Below are positions 8,825 through 16,585 of a stretch of DNA of 18,795 bases, in pieces (the first letter of the stretch is position 1; each line of letters opens with the position of its first letter). The notes beneath the pieces are model-generated. The model searched no databases. It was not told where the DNA came from and was given only the letters and a program-made list of their open reading frames with translations. The position numbers and the translations under genes are program-made. The DNA comes from JAGOBX01 sp017999075 [NCBI: Candidatus Babelota bacterium] (lineage in GTDB: Bacteria > JAGOBX01). The DNA is taken from the NCBI GenBank assembly GCA_017999075.1, contig JAGOBX010000012.1:1-18795 (forward strand), given 5' to 3'.

Positions 8825-9295
8825 ATGATTTGTCCAAAATGCAATAATGAAATTACTGATTCTTCCGTTAAACTTTGCCCTAAATGCGGATATTACCTTT
8901 ACAGAAATCTATTAAAAGAAATTATATGGATAATAGGAAAATACTATGACAAAAATGATTATTTCGGAATACGGGAATTACTTAATAAAGCTATGCCTAT
9001 TGCAGAAGGAACAAAATATGAATCTGCCATAAGGCGGCAAATCACTGATATAGAAATAAGAATAAAAGAGCGTAATAAAATAATATCCGACCTTAAAGCA
9101 GAAGCAAAAATACACTTTGATAAAAAAGATTATAAGGAAGCGCTTAAATGCTACAGAAAATTATTGTCCATACCTCTTAGAAAAAGAGAACAATCTCAAA
9201 TTGAAAATGATTTAATCAGGGTTAAAGCTCAAATATACAAATTTGAAATGAAAAATTTATTCAACGATGAAAACATCAAATTATTTAATTTATAA
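8825..9295 (+). CDS. Small zinc-ribbon protein with TPR-like helices
   Basis: This 156-residue protein begins with a clear zinc ribbon: C3-x2-C6 and C18-x2-C21 (CPKC repeated). A helical region follows, with one convincing TPR-like unit at about 90-117 (AKIHFDKKDYKEALKCYRKL) and no hydrophobic membrane segment. It looks like a soluble cytoplasmic adaptor. It repeats in miniature the zinc-ribbon plus TPR composition of the protease gene that ends six bases upstream, which suggests that the two proteins share a partner or belong to one complex. The start lacks a Shine-Dalgarno sequence. The gene overlaps the following DUF4159 gene by 29 bases. No enzymatic motif is visible. Confidence 0.75.
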   Translation: MICPKCNNEITDSSVKLCPKCGYYLYRNLLKEIIWIIGKYYDKNDYFGIRELLNKAMPIAEGTKYESAIRRQITDIEIRIKERNKIISDLKAEAKIHFDKKDYKEALKCYRKLLSIPLRKREQSQIENDLIRVKAQIYKFEMKNLFNDENIKLFNL

Positions 9296-9947
9296 ATTTA
9301 TTTTTTTTACATCAATTATATTTTTTTTACTTCAGGCTCAGTCTGATGCAAAAACAAAATTTTCTATAGGAAGGCTGAAATATTCAGGAGGAGGAGACTG
9401 GTATGCTGACCCTTCTGCTCTGCCAAATGTTTTAAAATATTTATCTAAAAATCACAGTTTTGAAGTAACTGATCAGGAAATAGTAACTGCTGAAAAAAAA
9501 GATCTTATTAAAACTCCATTTTTATTTATTACAGGTCATGGTAATATTAAACTTTCAGATTCGGAAATATCGAATTTAAGAGATTTCATTGATAATGGAG
9601 GTTTTATTTTTATAGATGACTGTTATGGTCTTGATAAGTCAATAAGAGTTCTGTTGAAAAAAATTTTTCCCGAATCAGAACTTGTCGAATTGCCGTTTTC
9701 ACACAAAATTTATCACAGTTATCATCATTTCAATAATGGTCCGCCAAAAATTCACGAACACGATAATCTTCCTGCGCAGGGATTCGGAATATTTTCAAAC
9801 GGACGGCTGGCAGTTTATTATACGTTCCAAGCCGATATAGGCGACGGAGTCGAAGACGAATGGGTTCACAACGATCCTTCTGAATTAAGAGAAAATGCCA
9901 TGAAAATGTTTGTAAACATCATATTTTTTAATTTATTGTATAATTAA
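9267..9947 (+). CDS. Exported DUF4159 protein
   Basis: This 226-residue protein matches the DUF4159 pattern. RLKYSGGGDWYADP lies at 36-49, followed by an ALPNVLKYL helix, FLFITGHG (85-92), LRDFIDNGGFIFIDD (104-118), FP plus a conserved His-containing loop (SHKIYHS, 145-151), GRLAVYYTFQADIGDGVED (179-197) and a final NIIFF segment. The fold is expected to resemble a glutamine-amidotransferase-like Rossmann domain, but no catalytic Cys is evident; I see no established enzymatic activity. A hydrophobic stretch at 8-24 followed by QAQSDA looks like a signal peptide, so the protein should be periplasmic or membrane-tethered. DUF4159 genes are often found near MoxR/Bat-type aerotolerance loci in other bacteria, but none is present here. 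The start lies inside the preceding gene, again without a Shine-Dalgarno sequence. Confidence 0.88.
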   Translation: MKTSNYLIYKFIFFTSIIFFLLQAQSDAKTKFSIGRLKYSGGGDWYADPSALPNVLKYLSKNHSFEVTDQEIVTAEKKDLIKTPFLFITGHGNIKLSDSEISNLRDFIDNGGFIFIDDCYGLDKSIRVLLKKIFPESELVELPFSHKIYHSYHHFNNGPPKIHEHDNLPAQGFGIFSNGRLAVYYTFQADIGDGVEDEWVHNDPSELRENAMKMFVNIIFFNLLYN

Positions 9948-9951
9948 GAAA

Positions 9952-9996
9952 TATTATTATGATTATAAAAAACCAAAAACACTATTATTATGATTA
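9952..9996 (+). repeat. 14-bp direct repeat, 31-bp period
   Basis: TATTATTATGATTA occurs at 9952-9965 and again, identically, at 9983-9996 in the 61-base gap before the glycosyltransferase gene. The 31-bp offset is close to three helical turns, which would place both copies on the same DNA face. It could be a regulator-binding pair or simply AT-rich chance; there is no other support. Confidence 0.35.
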
Positions 9997-10008
9997 AATC
10001 ATATATTT

Positions 10009-11907
10009 ATGAATATTCAAAAAAAAAGAAAAAACTCTAAAATCATTAACACAAATAAAACTCAGCAACCAAACGAACTTTTGTCCAAACCAACAGATGG
10101 CAAAAAAAATTCCGAAACAAAAAATAAACATCAAAAATTATTTTTTTTAATTATTCCAGCATCAATATTTTGCGTATCTTTAATTATAAATATATTTCTG
10201 CTTGCCCAATTTCGGCAACACGACTTATTTAGTCATATTAATAAGGTTACAGATTCCTTCGGTTTTATTGAAACCGCCAAAGTAATAGCTTCCTCTAATT
10301 TCATAGGAGAAGGAAAATTTAATCAGGAACCAGGATATTACTATTTCCTCGCAATTATAATAAAAATGGCCGGTTCAAATGTTTATGCAATAAGAATAAT
10401 TCAATCTGCAATAGGTTCATTGACAGTAGTTTCTGTATATTACATAACTTACTTTTTATTCTGCAATTCAACTGCAGCGCTTATAAGTTCATCTTTATTG
10501 ATATTATGCGGAGTTCATTATTATTACAATTTAATAATACTCCGTACTTTTTTAACCTCTTTTTTGATTTTATCGTGCATTACAAGTTTCATTTTATATT
10601 TAAAGTCAGACTCTAAAAAATTCATATTTTTTACAGGATGTTTAACAGGGTTATCATTTTTAACTCAACCTAATGTCATATCATTTTTTATTGCTGCTGT
10701 CGCAGTTTTATTTTTCAGCCCCAAAAAAAACATATTATTATTCATATTAGGATTTTCACTGATTTTCGGCATTCTCGGAATAAGAAATAAAATTGCCGGA
10801 ACAGAATTATTAAGTTTCAGCAATAAAGGAGCAGCGGAATTTGCTTCAGGAAATATAATAGAATCAAATGGGGTGGGATGGGTGGAACACCCCAAATCAT
10901 ATTGGTATGCAAAAAAATATCAAACTCTTACAGGAGTAATTGTTAATGTAATTAAAGATTCACTAATCAATGATCCTCAAAAATACTTTAAACTAATTCT
11001 GAATAAAACAGCAGCAGCTTTAAACAATTACGAAGTACCAAATAATTATAATTTTTATTATTTCAAAAAATATTATATTTCTGATTTAAAATATTTTCCT
11101 GTTAATTTCGGAATTATATTTATACTTTTTTCTATTGGCATCAGCCAAATTAAATTCAGTAAAACATTTAATTTTCATGATAAAATACAAATTTTATATA
11201 TAACAACTTTAATATTTTATTTTTTAACAATAATTTCTTTTTATATAATTTCAAGATTCAGATTTCCAGTTCTTATTTTAATGACTCCATATGCAGGTTA
11301 TGGATTATTATCCATATTCTATAATTTCCGGAATAAAATTTATAAAAAATTTTTCACTCAAATTATTATCGGTTCAGCAGCAGTCATAATAACTTTTTTT
11401 TATCCTGTGGAAGGTATAAACAAAAATTCTGATATGGCTCTGGCATATGCTAATGATGGTTCTGCATATTCGGAACTGAATTTATTGGATAAATCAATTG
11501 AAAGGTATGATACTGCATTAAAATATTATCCTGCAGAAGCAGGATACGCTACTATCATAAAATTATGCATAAGAAATAATAATTATAATGCAAGCCTTAA
11601 ATACTGTTATGACGGATTACAATTATATAATAATTCTGCTGATTTGATTTATCTGACGGCTTATAATCATATTTTTTTGAAAAACCATAATGAAAGCGTA
11701 AAATTTTTATTGAAAATTCCTGATTCTGCCAATTACATCAATTTCAAGATATACAATCTTGCTTTAGAATATTATTATTTAAATGATTACAACACCAGTT
11801 TAATATACTGGGAGAAATATTATCAGCTTAATCCTGATGATGATAAGGCGCGACTGAATATTATTAATTTAAAATTATGGCAGACAAAACAAAAAAATAT
11901 AAAATAA
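10009..11907 (+). CDS. GT39-like membrane glycosyltransferase with C-terminal TPR
   Basis: This 632-residue polytopic protein has a basic N-terminal tail (1-42), a first transmembrane helix (about 44-66), then an external loop with the candidate catalytic Asp82 (VTDSFGF) and the family-like segment NQEPGYYYFLA (105-115). About ten further hydrophobic helices follow up to about residue 465, with the late conserved RFRFPVLILMTPYAGYGL (416-433). This arrangement fits GT-C fold, PMT/ArnT-like (GT39/GT83) transferases, which move a sugar from a polyprenyl-phosphate donor to a protein or lipid on the outer face of the inner membrane. The last about 150 residues are soluble TPR repeats (for example LDKSIERYDTALKYYP), presumably periplasmic. 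The acceptor is unknown. It ends the tightly packed gene set and has no Shine-Dalgarno sequence. Confidence 0.78.
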   Translation: MNIQKKRKNSKIINTNKTQQPNELLSKPTDGKKNSETKNKHQKLFFLIIPASIFCVSLIINIFLLAQFRQHDLFSHINKVTDSFGFIETAKVIASSNFIGEGKFNQEPGYYYFLAIIIKMAGSNVYAIRIIQSAIGSLTVVSVYYITYFLFCNSTAALISSSLLILCGVHYYYNLIILRTFLTSFLILSCITSFILYLKSDSKKFIFFTGCLTGLSFLTQPNVISFFIAAVAVLFFSPKKNILLFILGFSLIFGILGIRNKIAGTELLSFSNKGAAEFASGNIIESNGVGWVEHPKSYWYAKKYQTLTGVIVNVIKDSLINDPQKYFKLILNKTAAALNNYEVPNNYNFYYFKKYYISDLKYFPVNFGIIFILFSIGISQIKFSKTFNFHDKIQILYITTLIFYFLTIISFYIISRFRFPVLILMTPYAGYGLLSIFYNFRNKIYKKFFTQIIIGSAAVIITFFYPVEGINKNSDMALAYANDGSAYSELNLLDKSIERYDTALKYYPAEAGYATIIKLCIRNNNYNASLKYCYDGLQLYNNSADLIYLTAYNHIFLKNHNESVKFLLKIPDSANYINFKIYNLALEYYYLNDYNTSLIYWEKYYQLNPDDDKARLNIINLKLWQTKQKNIK

Positions 11908-11916
11908 AAATATTAG

Positions 11917-11945
11917 TTGTATTTTTACGGTTAATATGAGATAAT
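11917..11945 (+). promoter_or_regulatory. Possible promoter for the coiled-coil gene
   Basis: TTGTAT (11917-11922) and GATAAT (11940-11945) are separated by 17 bases and lie in the 64-base gap before the TTG start at 11972. The -10 box is good (5/6), the -35 box weak (3/6). A promoter is expected about here because the gene style changes from starts without a Shine-Dalgarno sequence to strong ones. Confidence 0.35.
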
Positions 11946-11971
11946 TTGCAAAAATATCGGAGGTATAACCC

Positions 11972-13294
11972 TTGAAAAGATTTTTAATAATTTCAATATT
12001 ATTTTCGTTGATGAATTACCCCTTGTTTTCCGATAATAATTCCTTGAACAACCAGGGTTCTTCTCAAAATCCAAATATTAATATAAATTCAATTAAAAAT
12101 GAATCTCAGCAGTTTATAGATAACTTAATTTCAAATTTTCAAAGTGCAAAAAACAATTACGATTTAATAATTAAAGATTTGAATAAAACAATCGAAGAAT
12201 TAAATTTAAAAATCAACAGTTTAAACCAAACCATAACAAATCTTCAATCCGAAAATAAAGCGTTAATTGAAAAAAATTCAGTTATACCTGCACAAATCAA
12301 ACAAATCGAAAATCTTAATAAAGACAGGCAATCTTTGCTAAGTGAAATATCTGCATTGAAAGGAAAAGGACTCGAAGAAATAAAAGCATTAAATTCAAAA
12401 TTAACTGAAACCATAGAATCATATTCTCATTCTGAAATAGAATTAAAAAATATAAAAACAGAATTAGGTGAAAAAAACAGTTTAATTTCAGAACAAAATA
12501 ATAAAATAAACGGACTTGAAATTCTTATAAAATCAGCAGAAAAACGTAAAAGTGACGATGAATCAACAATAAATTCATTAAATTCAGAATTATCTTTATT
12601 AAAAAAACAACTGGAATCCATAAAACTCAGCAATCAATTATTATCAAACCAGAATGACACATTAACTTCTTCAAATTCAGTTTTACAGAAAGAAAATATT
12701 TTTTTAAATAACAGAATAAAAGAATTGAATAAAGAAAAAGAAATTTTATTAATTGATTCAACTAAAAATACCGATAAAATTTCGAGACAGGCTGCAGAAA
12801 TATCAAAATTTGAATCAATTCAGATTCAAAAAGATAACGACATTGATTTTTTAAAAAATACTACAAAACAGCAGGCAGAAAAAATAAGAGAAGCAAATTC
12901 CGAAATTTCAAACCTGAACGCTGAAATAAAACAAATAATCACAGACAAACAGGTGCTGGAAACAAAGATTAAAGATATGGGAAGTGCCTTAACAGATTAT
13001 GATACAATCATACTTGTTCTAAAACAAAAAATCAAAGAAAATCAGACTGAAATTGATAAGGCAAATGCTCAAAAAGAATTATTTGAAAGAATGTCTAAAG
13101 AGCGTATTCTTCAAAATGCGGAAATTGATAATGTGAAAAACGAGCGAAATACTTTAAAACTAACTTTAAATACAGTTAATAAAGAAATAGATAAATTAAA
13201 AACTGAAATTTCAGAAAAAGATAGAACTATAGAACTTCAAAAAATCGAATTAAATAAACTTTATGATAAATTAAAAGAAATAGTTAAACCCTAA
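11972..13294 (+). CDS. Exported long coiled-coil protein
   Basis: The start is TTG, supported by a strong GGAGGT at 11959-11964 with a 7-base spacer; no upstream ATG fits. The 440-residue product begins MKRFLIISILFSLMNYPLFS, a standard signal peptide cleaved near residue 20, then an Asn/Ser-rich stretch. From about residue 45 to the C-terminus it is one nearly unbroken heptad-type coiled coil rich in Lys, Glu, Asn, Leu and Ile, with no globular domain or C-terminal anchor. It should form a long rod in the periplasm or outside the cell. Such proteins can act as spacers, tethers or filament formers, but sequence alone does not show which. Low-complexity composition makes homology calls unreliable. 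Confidence 0.75.
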   Translation: MKRFLIISILFSLMNYPLFSDNNSLNNQGSSQNPNININSIKNESQQFIDNLISNFQSAKNNYDLIIKDLNKTIEELNLKINSLNQTITNLQSENKALIEKNSVIPAQIKQIENLNKDRQSLLSEISALKGKGLEEIKALNSKLTETIESYSHSEIELKNIKTELGEKNSLISEQNNKINGLEILIKSAEKRKSDDESTINSLNSELSLLKKQLESIKLSNQLLSNQNDTLTSSNSVLQKENIFLNNRIKELNKEKEILLIDSTKNTDKISRQAAEISKFESIQIQKDNDIDFLKNTTKQQAEKIREANSEISNLNAEIKQIITDKQVLETKIKDMGSALTDYDTIILVLKQKIKENQTEIDKANAQKELFERMSKERILQNAEIDNVKNERNTLKLTLNTVNKEIDKLKTEISEKDRTIELQKIELNKLYDKLKEIVKP

Positions 13295-13337
13295 TTTAAT
13301 TTTTACAAATTCAATTATTTTGGAGAGTGGTATTTCA

Positions 13338-13745
13338 ATGATTAACATAACTAAACAACTTGCAATCTTCCTTGAAAACAAACCTGGGGTTCTGGCAAAA
13401 ATGTGTGCCGATCTTGCAAAACACGATATAAACATAATAGCTCTAACAGTATCTGACACAATAGATCATACTGTTTTACGTATAATAGTAGATAAAACAA
13501 ATGAAGCAATACATCTTCTTGAAACTACCGGAGCTATAGTTATTGAGCGCGATGTAATACTACTTGATCTACCTAATAAACCAGGTTCATTACAAAAAGT
13601 CGCGTCATTTTTATCCGAAAAGAAACATAATATTGAATATTTATACTGTTCAAGCGGAATAAATCAAAATTCAGGAACTCTTGTTTTAAGAACCAAAAAC
13701 GTTACAAAATCTTACGAATTATTAAAAAAATTAAAAATCAAATAG
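13338..13745 (+). CDS. Double ACT-domain protein
   Basis: This 135-residue protein consists of two ACT domains, at about 4-70 and 72-135, each with the Asn-Lys-Pro-Gly turn (14-17 and 80-83) that leads into the ligand-binding helix. Proteins of exactly this layout are stand-alone amino-acid sensors, often found near phenylacetate-CoA ligase or amino-acid biosynthesis genes; they bind an amino acid, usually at the domain interface. I chose the ATG at 13338 over the in-frame TTG at 13320. The TTG overlaps the GGAG (13322-13325) that would serve as ribosome-binding site, and the homologous N-terminus begins just before KQLAIFLENKPG. The spacer from GGAG is 12 bases, rather long. No classical enzyme partner is adjacent, so its ligand and target are unknown. 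Confidence 0.88.
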   Translation: MINITKQLAIFLENKPGVLAKMCADLAKHDINIIALTVSDTIDHTVLRIIVDKTNEAIHLLETTGAIVIERDVILLDLPNKPGSLQKVASFLSEKKHNIEYLYCSSGINQNSGTLVLRTKNVTKSYELLKKLKIK

Positions 13746-13786
13746 ATTATTTGAGTAACCTGAATCCTTAGCAAGGAGAATTAAAA

Positions 13787-14491
13787 GTGGATACATTCAT
13801 ATCCCTTAATAAAAAAAATATAAACGCCGAAGAATACATCATAAAAGAAAAATTCGGTGAAAAAGAGTATGTTTATACATTTAAAAACAAAGATGATCTT
13901 GTTAATTACATAAAAGATAATATTCCTGTTGCGGATAAGAATTATGCAGTTACAATTGACAATGATTTGAGTGGAACTCAAAAATTACTTTTAAAACACT
14001 CTGCTGAAAAAGCCGCATTATATCAAAAAAAAAATGGTTTTGATCTGCAATCGTATGAGTTAAAAAAATCCATAATGGATACTCTCTCAGATGAAAAAAC
14101 TTCCATTGAAGAAAAAACCGTTAAAATTTCTGAAACAACAAAAGAATATCAATCTCCTGATTCTCCAAAAAAAATCAATAAAGCTTTATGCGCAATAATG
14201 TCCGAGTATTGTATAAACATATACGAACAGATATTCGGTCCATTAGATAATCCGACTAATAAGGACGGAGCCGGAGCAAATGAAAAGGTTTTATTAAATT
14301 TAAGAAGCACATTAAACCTGCTGATTCAAAACGACTATACATCTCATTCAAGCAAAGGCAAGGCAATTGACCTGATAATTTTAAGAAACAACCTCAGCAG
14401 AATTTTTATGAATAAAATGTATAAAGCAAAAAAACTTGTTTCAAAAAAAAATGAAAATGAAAACGAAAATAATTCCGGTAATACAAAATAA
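13787..14491 (+). CDS. Conserved-looking protein of unknown function
   Basis: The start is GTG, with AAGGAG at 13773-13778 and an 8-base spacer. The 234-residue product is soluble, with no signal peptide and no membrane segment. The N-terminal about 65 residues look like a small alpha/beta unit (EYIIKEKFGEKEYVYTF, then a helix and the strand NYAVTIDND). A charged middle region (about 100-127) is likely disordered, and the C-terminal part is helical (about 128-215). It ends in a low-complexity Lys/Glu/Asn tail. I do not recognise a family. Its place between the ACT protein and the FtsZ-like gene, in the same run of genes with strong ribosome-binding sites, suggests a link to that module, but nothing in the sequence gives a function. 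Confidence 0.7.
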   Translation: MDTFISLNKKNINAEEYIIKEKFGEKEYVYTFKNKDDLVNYIKDNIPVADKNYAVTIDNDLSGTQKLLLKHSAEKAALYQKKNGFDLQSYELKKSIMDTLSDEKTSIEEKTVKISETTKEYQSPDSPKKINKALCAIMSEYCINIYEQIFGPLDNPTNKDGAGANEKVLLNLRSTLNLLIQNDYTSHSSKGKAIDLIILRNNLSRIFMNKMYKAKKLVSKKNENENENNSGNTK

Positions 14492-14561
14492 AATAATTTA
14501 AGTTTTAACTTAATATTTATTTAATAAAAAAAATATTTATACTTTTTAAATGGTGAATTTT

Positions 14562-15518
14562 ATGATAAAAGATTTTGCCAAAATTGTCGTAATAGGAGTG
14601 GGAGGAGGCGGGTGCAACGCTTTATCTCACATGGTTAAATCCCAGACAGAAGGAATAGAATATATTGCTGTCAATACTGATTTACAGCAGTTAAAACGTT
14701 TGAAAAACTGCCAAACATTACAGATAGGTGAAAAACTGACAAACGGACTTGGAGCAGGCGGAATTCCTGAAATAGGCAGAAAGTCCGCGATAGAAAGCCG
14801 TGACAAAATAACTGCTCTGGTATCAGGAGCAGATATAGTAATAATAACTGCTTGCCTTGGAGGCGGAACAGGAACAGGCGCAGCTCCTGAAATAGCTGCG
14901 ATTTCAAAAAGCTTAGGAATACTCACTATACCGGTAGTAACTATCCCTTTCAAGTTTGAAGGAAAAAAAAGGCGTTTACAGGCGGATGAAGGATTAAAAA
15001 AAATTTCCGAAAACACCGATTCAATAATTATAATATCAAACGAACGTCTTCTTGAAAATACGGATCAGAATGTAGGTTTATATGAAGCATTTGCAATGGC
15101 TGACGATGTAGCTAAAGACGCTGTTCTTGCAATTACCACTTTAATAGTTCAAACAGGAGTTATAAATGTTGATTTAGAGGACATCAAAAGTATTTTAAAA
15201 AATGCCGGATGCGCCATGATAGGAATAGGATTCGGTATAGGCGAGCACCGTGCAATTGACGCAGCAAAACAGTCAATCACTTCTCCTTTACTTGAAGTAA
15301 GTTCAATTAAAGGGGCCTCCAGAATGCTGGTTAACATTGCAGGCGGAGAAGAATTGACTTTATACGAAGTTGAAAAAGCAGCTACCTACATAACAAATGA
15401 GGCGGATAATGACGCTATAATCATTTTTGGCACAACCATTATCCCTGATTTAAAAGATAAAATAAAAATAACTACATTAATAGCCGGTTTAAAAAATCAA
15501 TCGGAAAATATTGGATAA
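14562..15518 (+). CDS. ftsZ: FtsZ-family GTPase lacking the C-terminal tail
   Basis: I chose the ATG at 14562, because GGTGA (14552-14556) lies 5 bases upstream, over the ATG at 14550. The 318-residue protein carries the whole FtsZ core: IGVGGGGCNAL (11-21), VNTD (37-40), the tubulin signature GGGTGTG (100-106), FKFEGKKRR (130-138), the T7 catalytic loop NVDLED with Asp204 and Asp207, GIGFGIGEHRAIDAA and SPLLE (241-245). GTP binding and hydrolysis in a polymer should therefore work. It stops about ten residues after the last core strand, so the flexible linker and the conserved C-terminal peptide that binds FtsA, ZipA and other partners are missing. The canonical Asn after GGGG is Cys18. No ftsA or ftsQ is nearby; instead a coiled-coil gene and a PilZ gene follow. 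It may be a second, specialised FtsZ or the only one; the window cannot tell. Confidence 0.92.
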   Translation: MIKDFAKIVVIGVGGGGCNALSHMVKSQTEGIEYIAVNTDLQQLKRLKNCQTLQIGEKLTNGLGAGGIPEIGRKSAIESRDKITALVSGADIVIITACLGGGTGTGAAPEIAAISKSLGILTIPVVTIPFKFEGKKRRLQADEGLKKISENTDSIIIISNERLLENTDQNVGLYEAFAMADDVAKDAVLAITTLIVQTGVINVDLEDIKSILKNAGCAMIGIGFGIGEHRAIDAAKQSITSPLLEVSSIKGASRMLVNIAGGEELTLYEVEKAATYITNEADNDAIIIFGTTIIPDLKDKIKITTLIAGLKNQSENIG

Positions 15519-15556
15519 AATAAAAGATTTTACTAAATCCCGGAGGGTTTAAAAAA

Positions 15557-15886
15557 ATGAGCAGTAAAGAATCAAATTTAAACGCAACAGAACAAGATTT
15601 TATAACAAGAGTAAAACTCGATCACGCCTATACAAAAAATCAGTTAAAACAAATTCAAACAGAACTTCAGCAAAAAAATGAGTTGATTCAAAAAAAAGAA
15701 ATTCAGATAAAAAATCTTGAAGATAAACTTAAAGAAATTATGGAAGCTTATAAAACAAAGGAAGTTGAATATAAGGAGCGAGTTGAAAAGCTTCAAGAAT
15801 TAATCGAACCAGCAGAACAGGAAGTTGACAATAATTTCGCGAAAATATTAAATAAAATAGGGGTTAAAGTCACTGTTTTAGAGTAA
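15557..15886 (+). CDS. Small cytosolic coiled-coil protein
   Basis: This 109-residue protein has a strong GGAGGG Shine-Dalgarno sequence about 9 bases ahead of its ATG. After a short N-terminus it is a single charged coiled coil (about residues 20-90, rich in Gln, Lys and Glu), ending in a short hydrophobic segment (FAKILNKIGVKVTVLE). There is no signal peptide or membrane helix, so it is cytosolic. Its stop codon overlaps the start of the PilZ gene (TAATG), which means close translational coupling. Following a tail-less FtsZ, it might be a filament-associated factor in the manner of Zap proteins, but it resembles none by sequence and this is inference from position only. Confidence 0.7.
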   Translation: MSSKESNLNATEQDFITRVKLDHAYTKNQLKQIQTELQQKNELIQKKEIQIKNLEDKLKEIMEAYKTKEVEYKERVEKLQELIEPAEQEVDNNFAKILNKIGVKVTVLE

Positions 15887-16572
15887 TGAAAAAACATTTT
15901 ACGTTTGGCAAAATTATTAATATTGAAATTTCGGGCGGAGTATTTCAAGGAAAATATGTTTCAGTTATAAAAGAATATGATGATACTAATAACATTCTTT
16001 ATATTTCTCAACCGCGCATATCAAATTTATTTGTTCCGTTATCGACCGGAGAACCACTTATAATTCATTATCTGGAAGGTTCAATGTCATGTAATTTCAA
16101 ATCTATAATACTTGACATAATCAATTTTGAAGATTTCTGTGTTTACAAAATAGAGGGTCCTGATAAAATTCAAAAGAGCGATAGAAGAAAGCATTTAAGA
16201 ATGCCTGTTTATCCTCCGGCTCAGATTAATTATTTTTCTCAATATTCACCAACAATTTTTTTACAGGGTATTTTAACTGATATTTCTTTTAGCGGAATTA
16301 ATATTGAAACTCAAAAAAAAACAGATATTTCAGACCCGTTATCATTAAGTTTTAAATTACCCAAACATAATGGCGGAACCTACGGAATCGAAGAATTGGC
16401 AGTAAAAGTAATATGGAATAAAAAAATTAATAACCGTGAATTTTCAGGTTGTGCAATTCAAAATTTTAAAGGGAAACAGGAAACTTTTATTACAGACTAT
16501 ATAATTAATTTACAGCGAGCTAATAATTGGGAAACTCATGTAAAAAAAATAGTCGGCTCGCTGATTGAATAA
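15886..16572 (+). CDS. PilZ-domain c-di-GMP receptor, YcgR-like
   Basis: This 228-residue, two-domain protein has an N-terminal beta-rich domain (about 5-95) that resembles the PilZN/YcgR-N module. A PilZ domain follows at about 98-212, with the c-di-GMP contacts RRKHLR (Arg101 and Arg105, the RxxxR motif) and DISFSG (Asp132, Ser134, Gly137, the DxSxxG motif). Both motifs are intact, so binding of c-di-GMP is expected. In known YcgR-like proteins binding alters the domain angle and the protein docks on a partner such as the flagellar motor. No flagellar gene is present here; the upstream coupled coiled-coil and FtsZ genes make a filament or division target conceivable. The ATG overlaps the preceding stop by one base. 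A terminator lies 170 bases after the stop. Confidence 0.88.
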   Translation: MKKHFTFGKIINIEISGGVFQGKYVSVIKEYDDTNNILYISQPRISNLFVPLSTGEPLIIHYLEGSMSCNFKSIILDIINFEDFCVYKIEGPDKIQKSDRRKHLRMPVYPPAQINYFSQYSPTIFLQGILTDISFSGINIETQKKTDISDPLSLSFKLPKHNGGTYGIEELAVKVIWNKKINNREFSGCAIQNFKGKQETFITDYIINLQRANNWETHVKKIVGSLIE

Positions 16573-16585
16573 AATTAAAAAAATT

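Noticed and set aside
9939-9944. Perfect TATAAT as a promoter for the glycosyltransferase gene
   Set aside because: It forms the last codons of the DUF4159 gene, and no -35-like box lies at 16-18 bases upstream. TATAAT is common at this base composition.
14498-14513. Hairpin TTAAGT-TTTA-ACTTAA between the unknown gene and the FtsZ-like gene as a terminator
   Set aside because: The stem is six pairs with only one G-C, and no uninterrupted T run follows. Too weak for a terminator; probably chance in AT-rich DNA.
14627-15016. Long open frame on the opposite strand inside the FtsZ-like gene
   Set aside because: It is antisense to a strongly conserved coding sequence, and its translation has no recognisable motif; it results from codon composition of the true gene.
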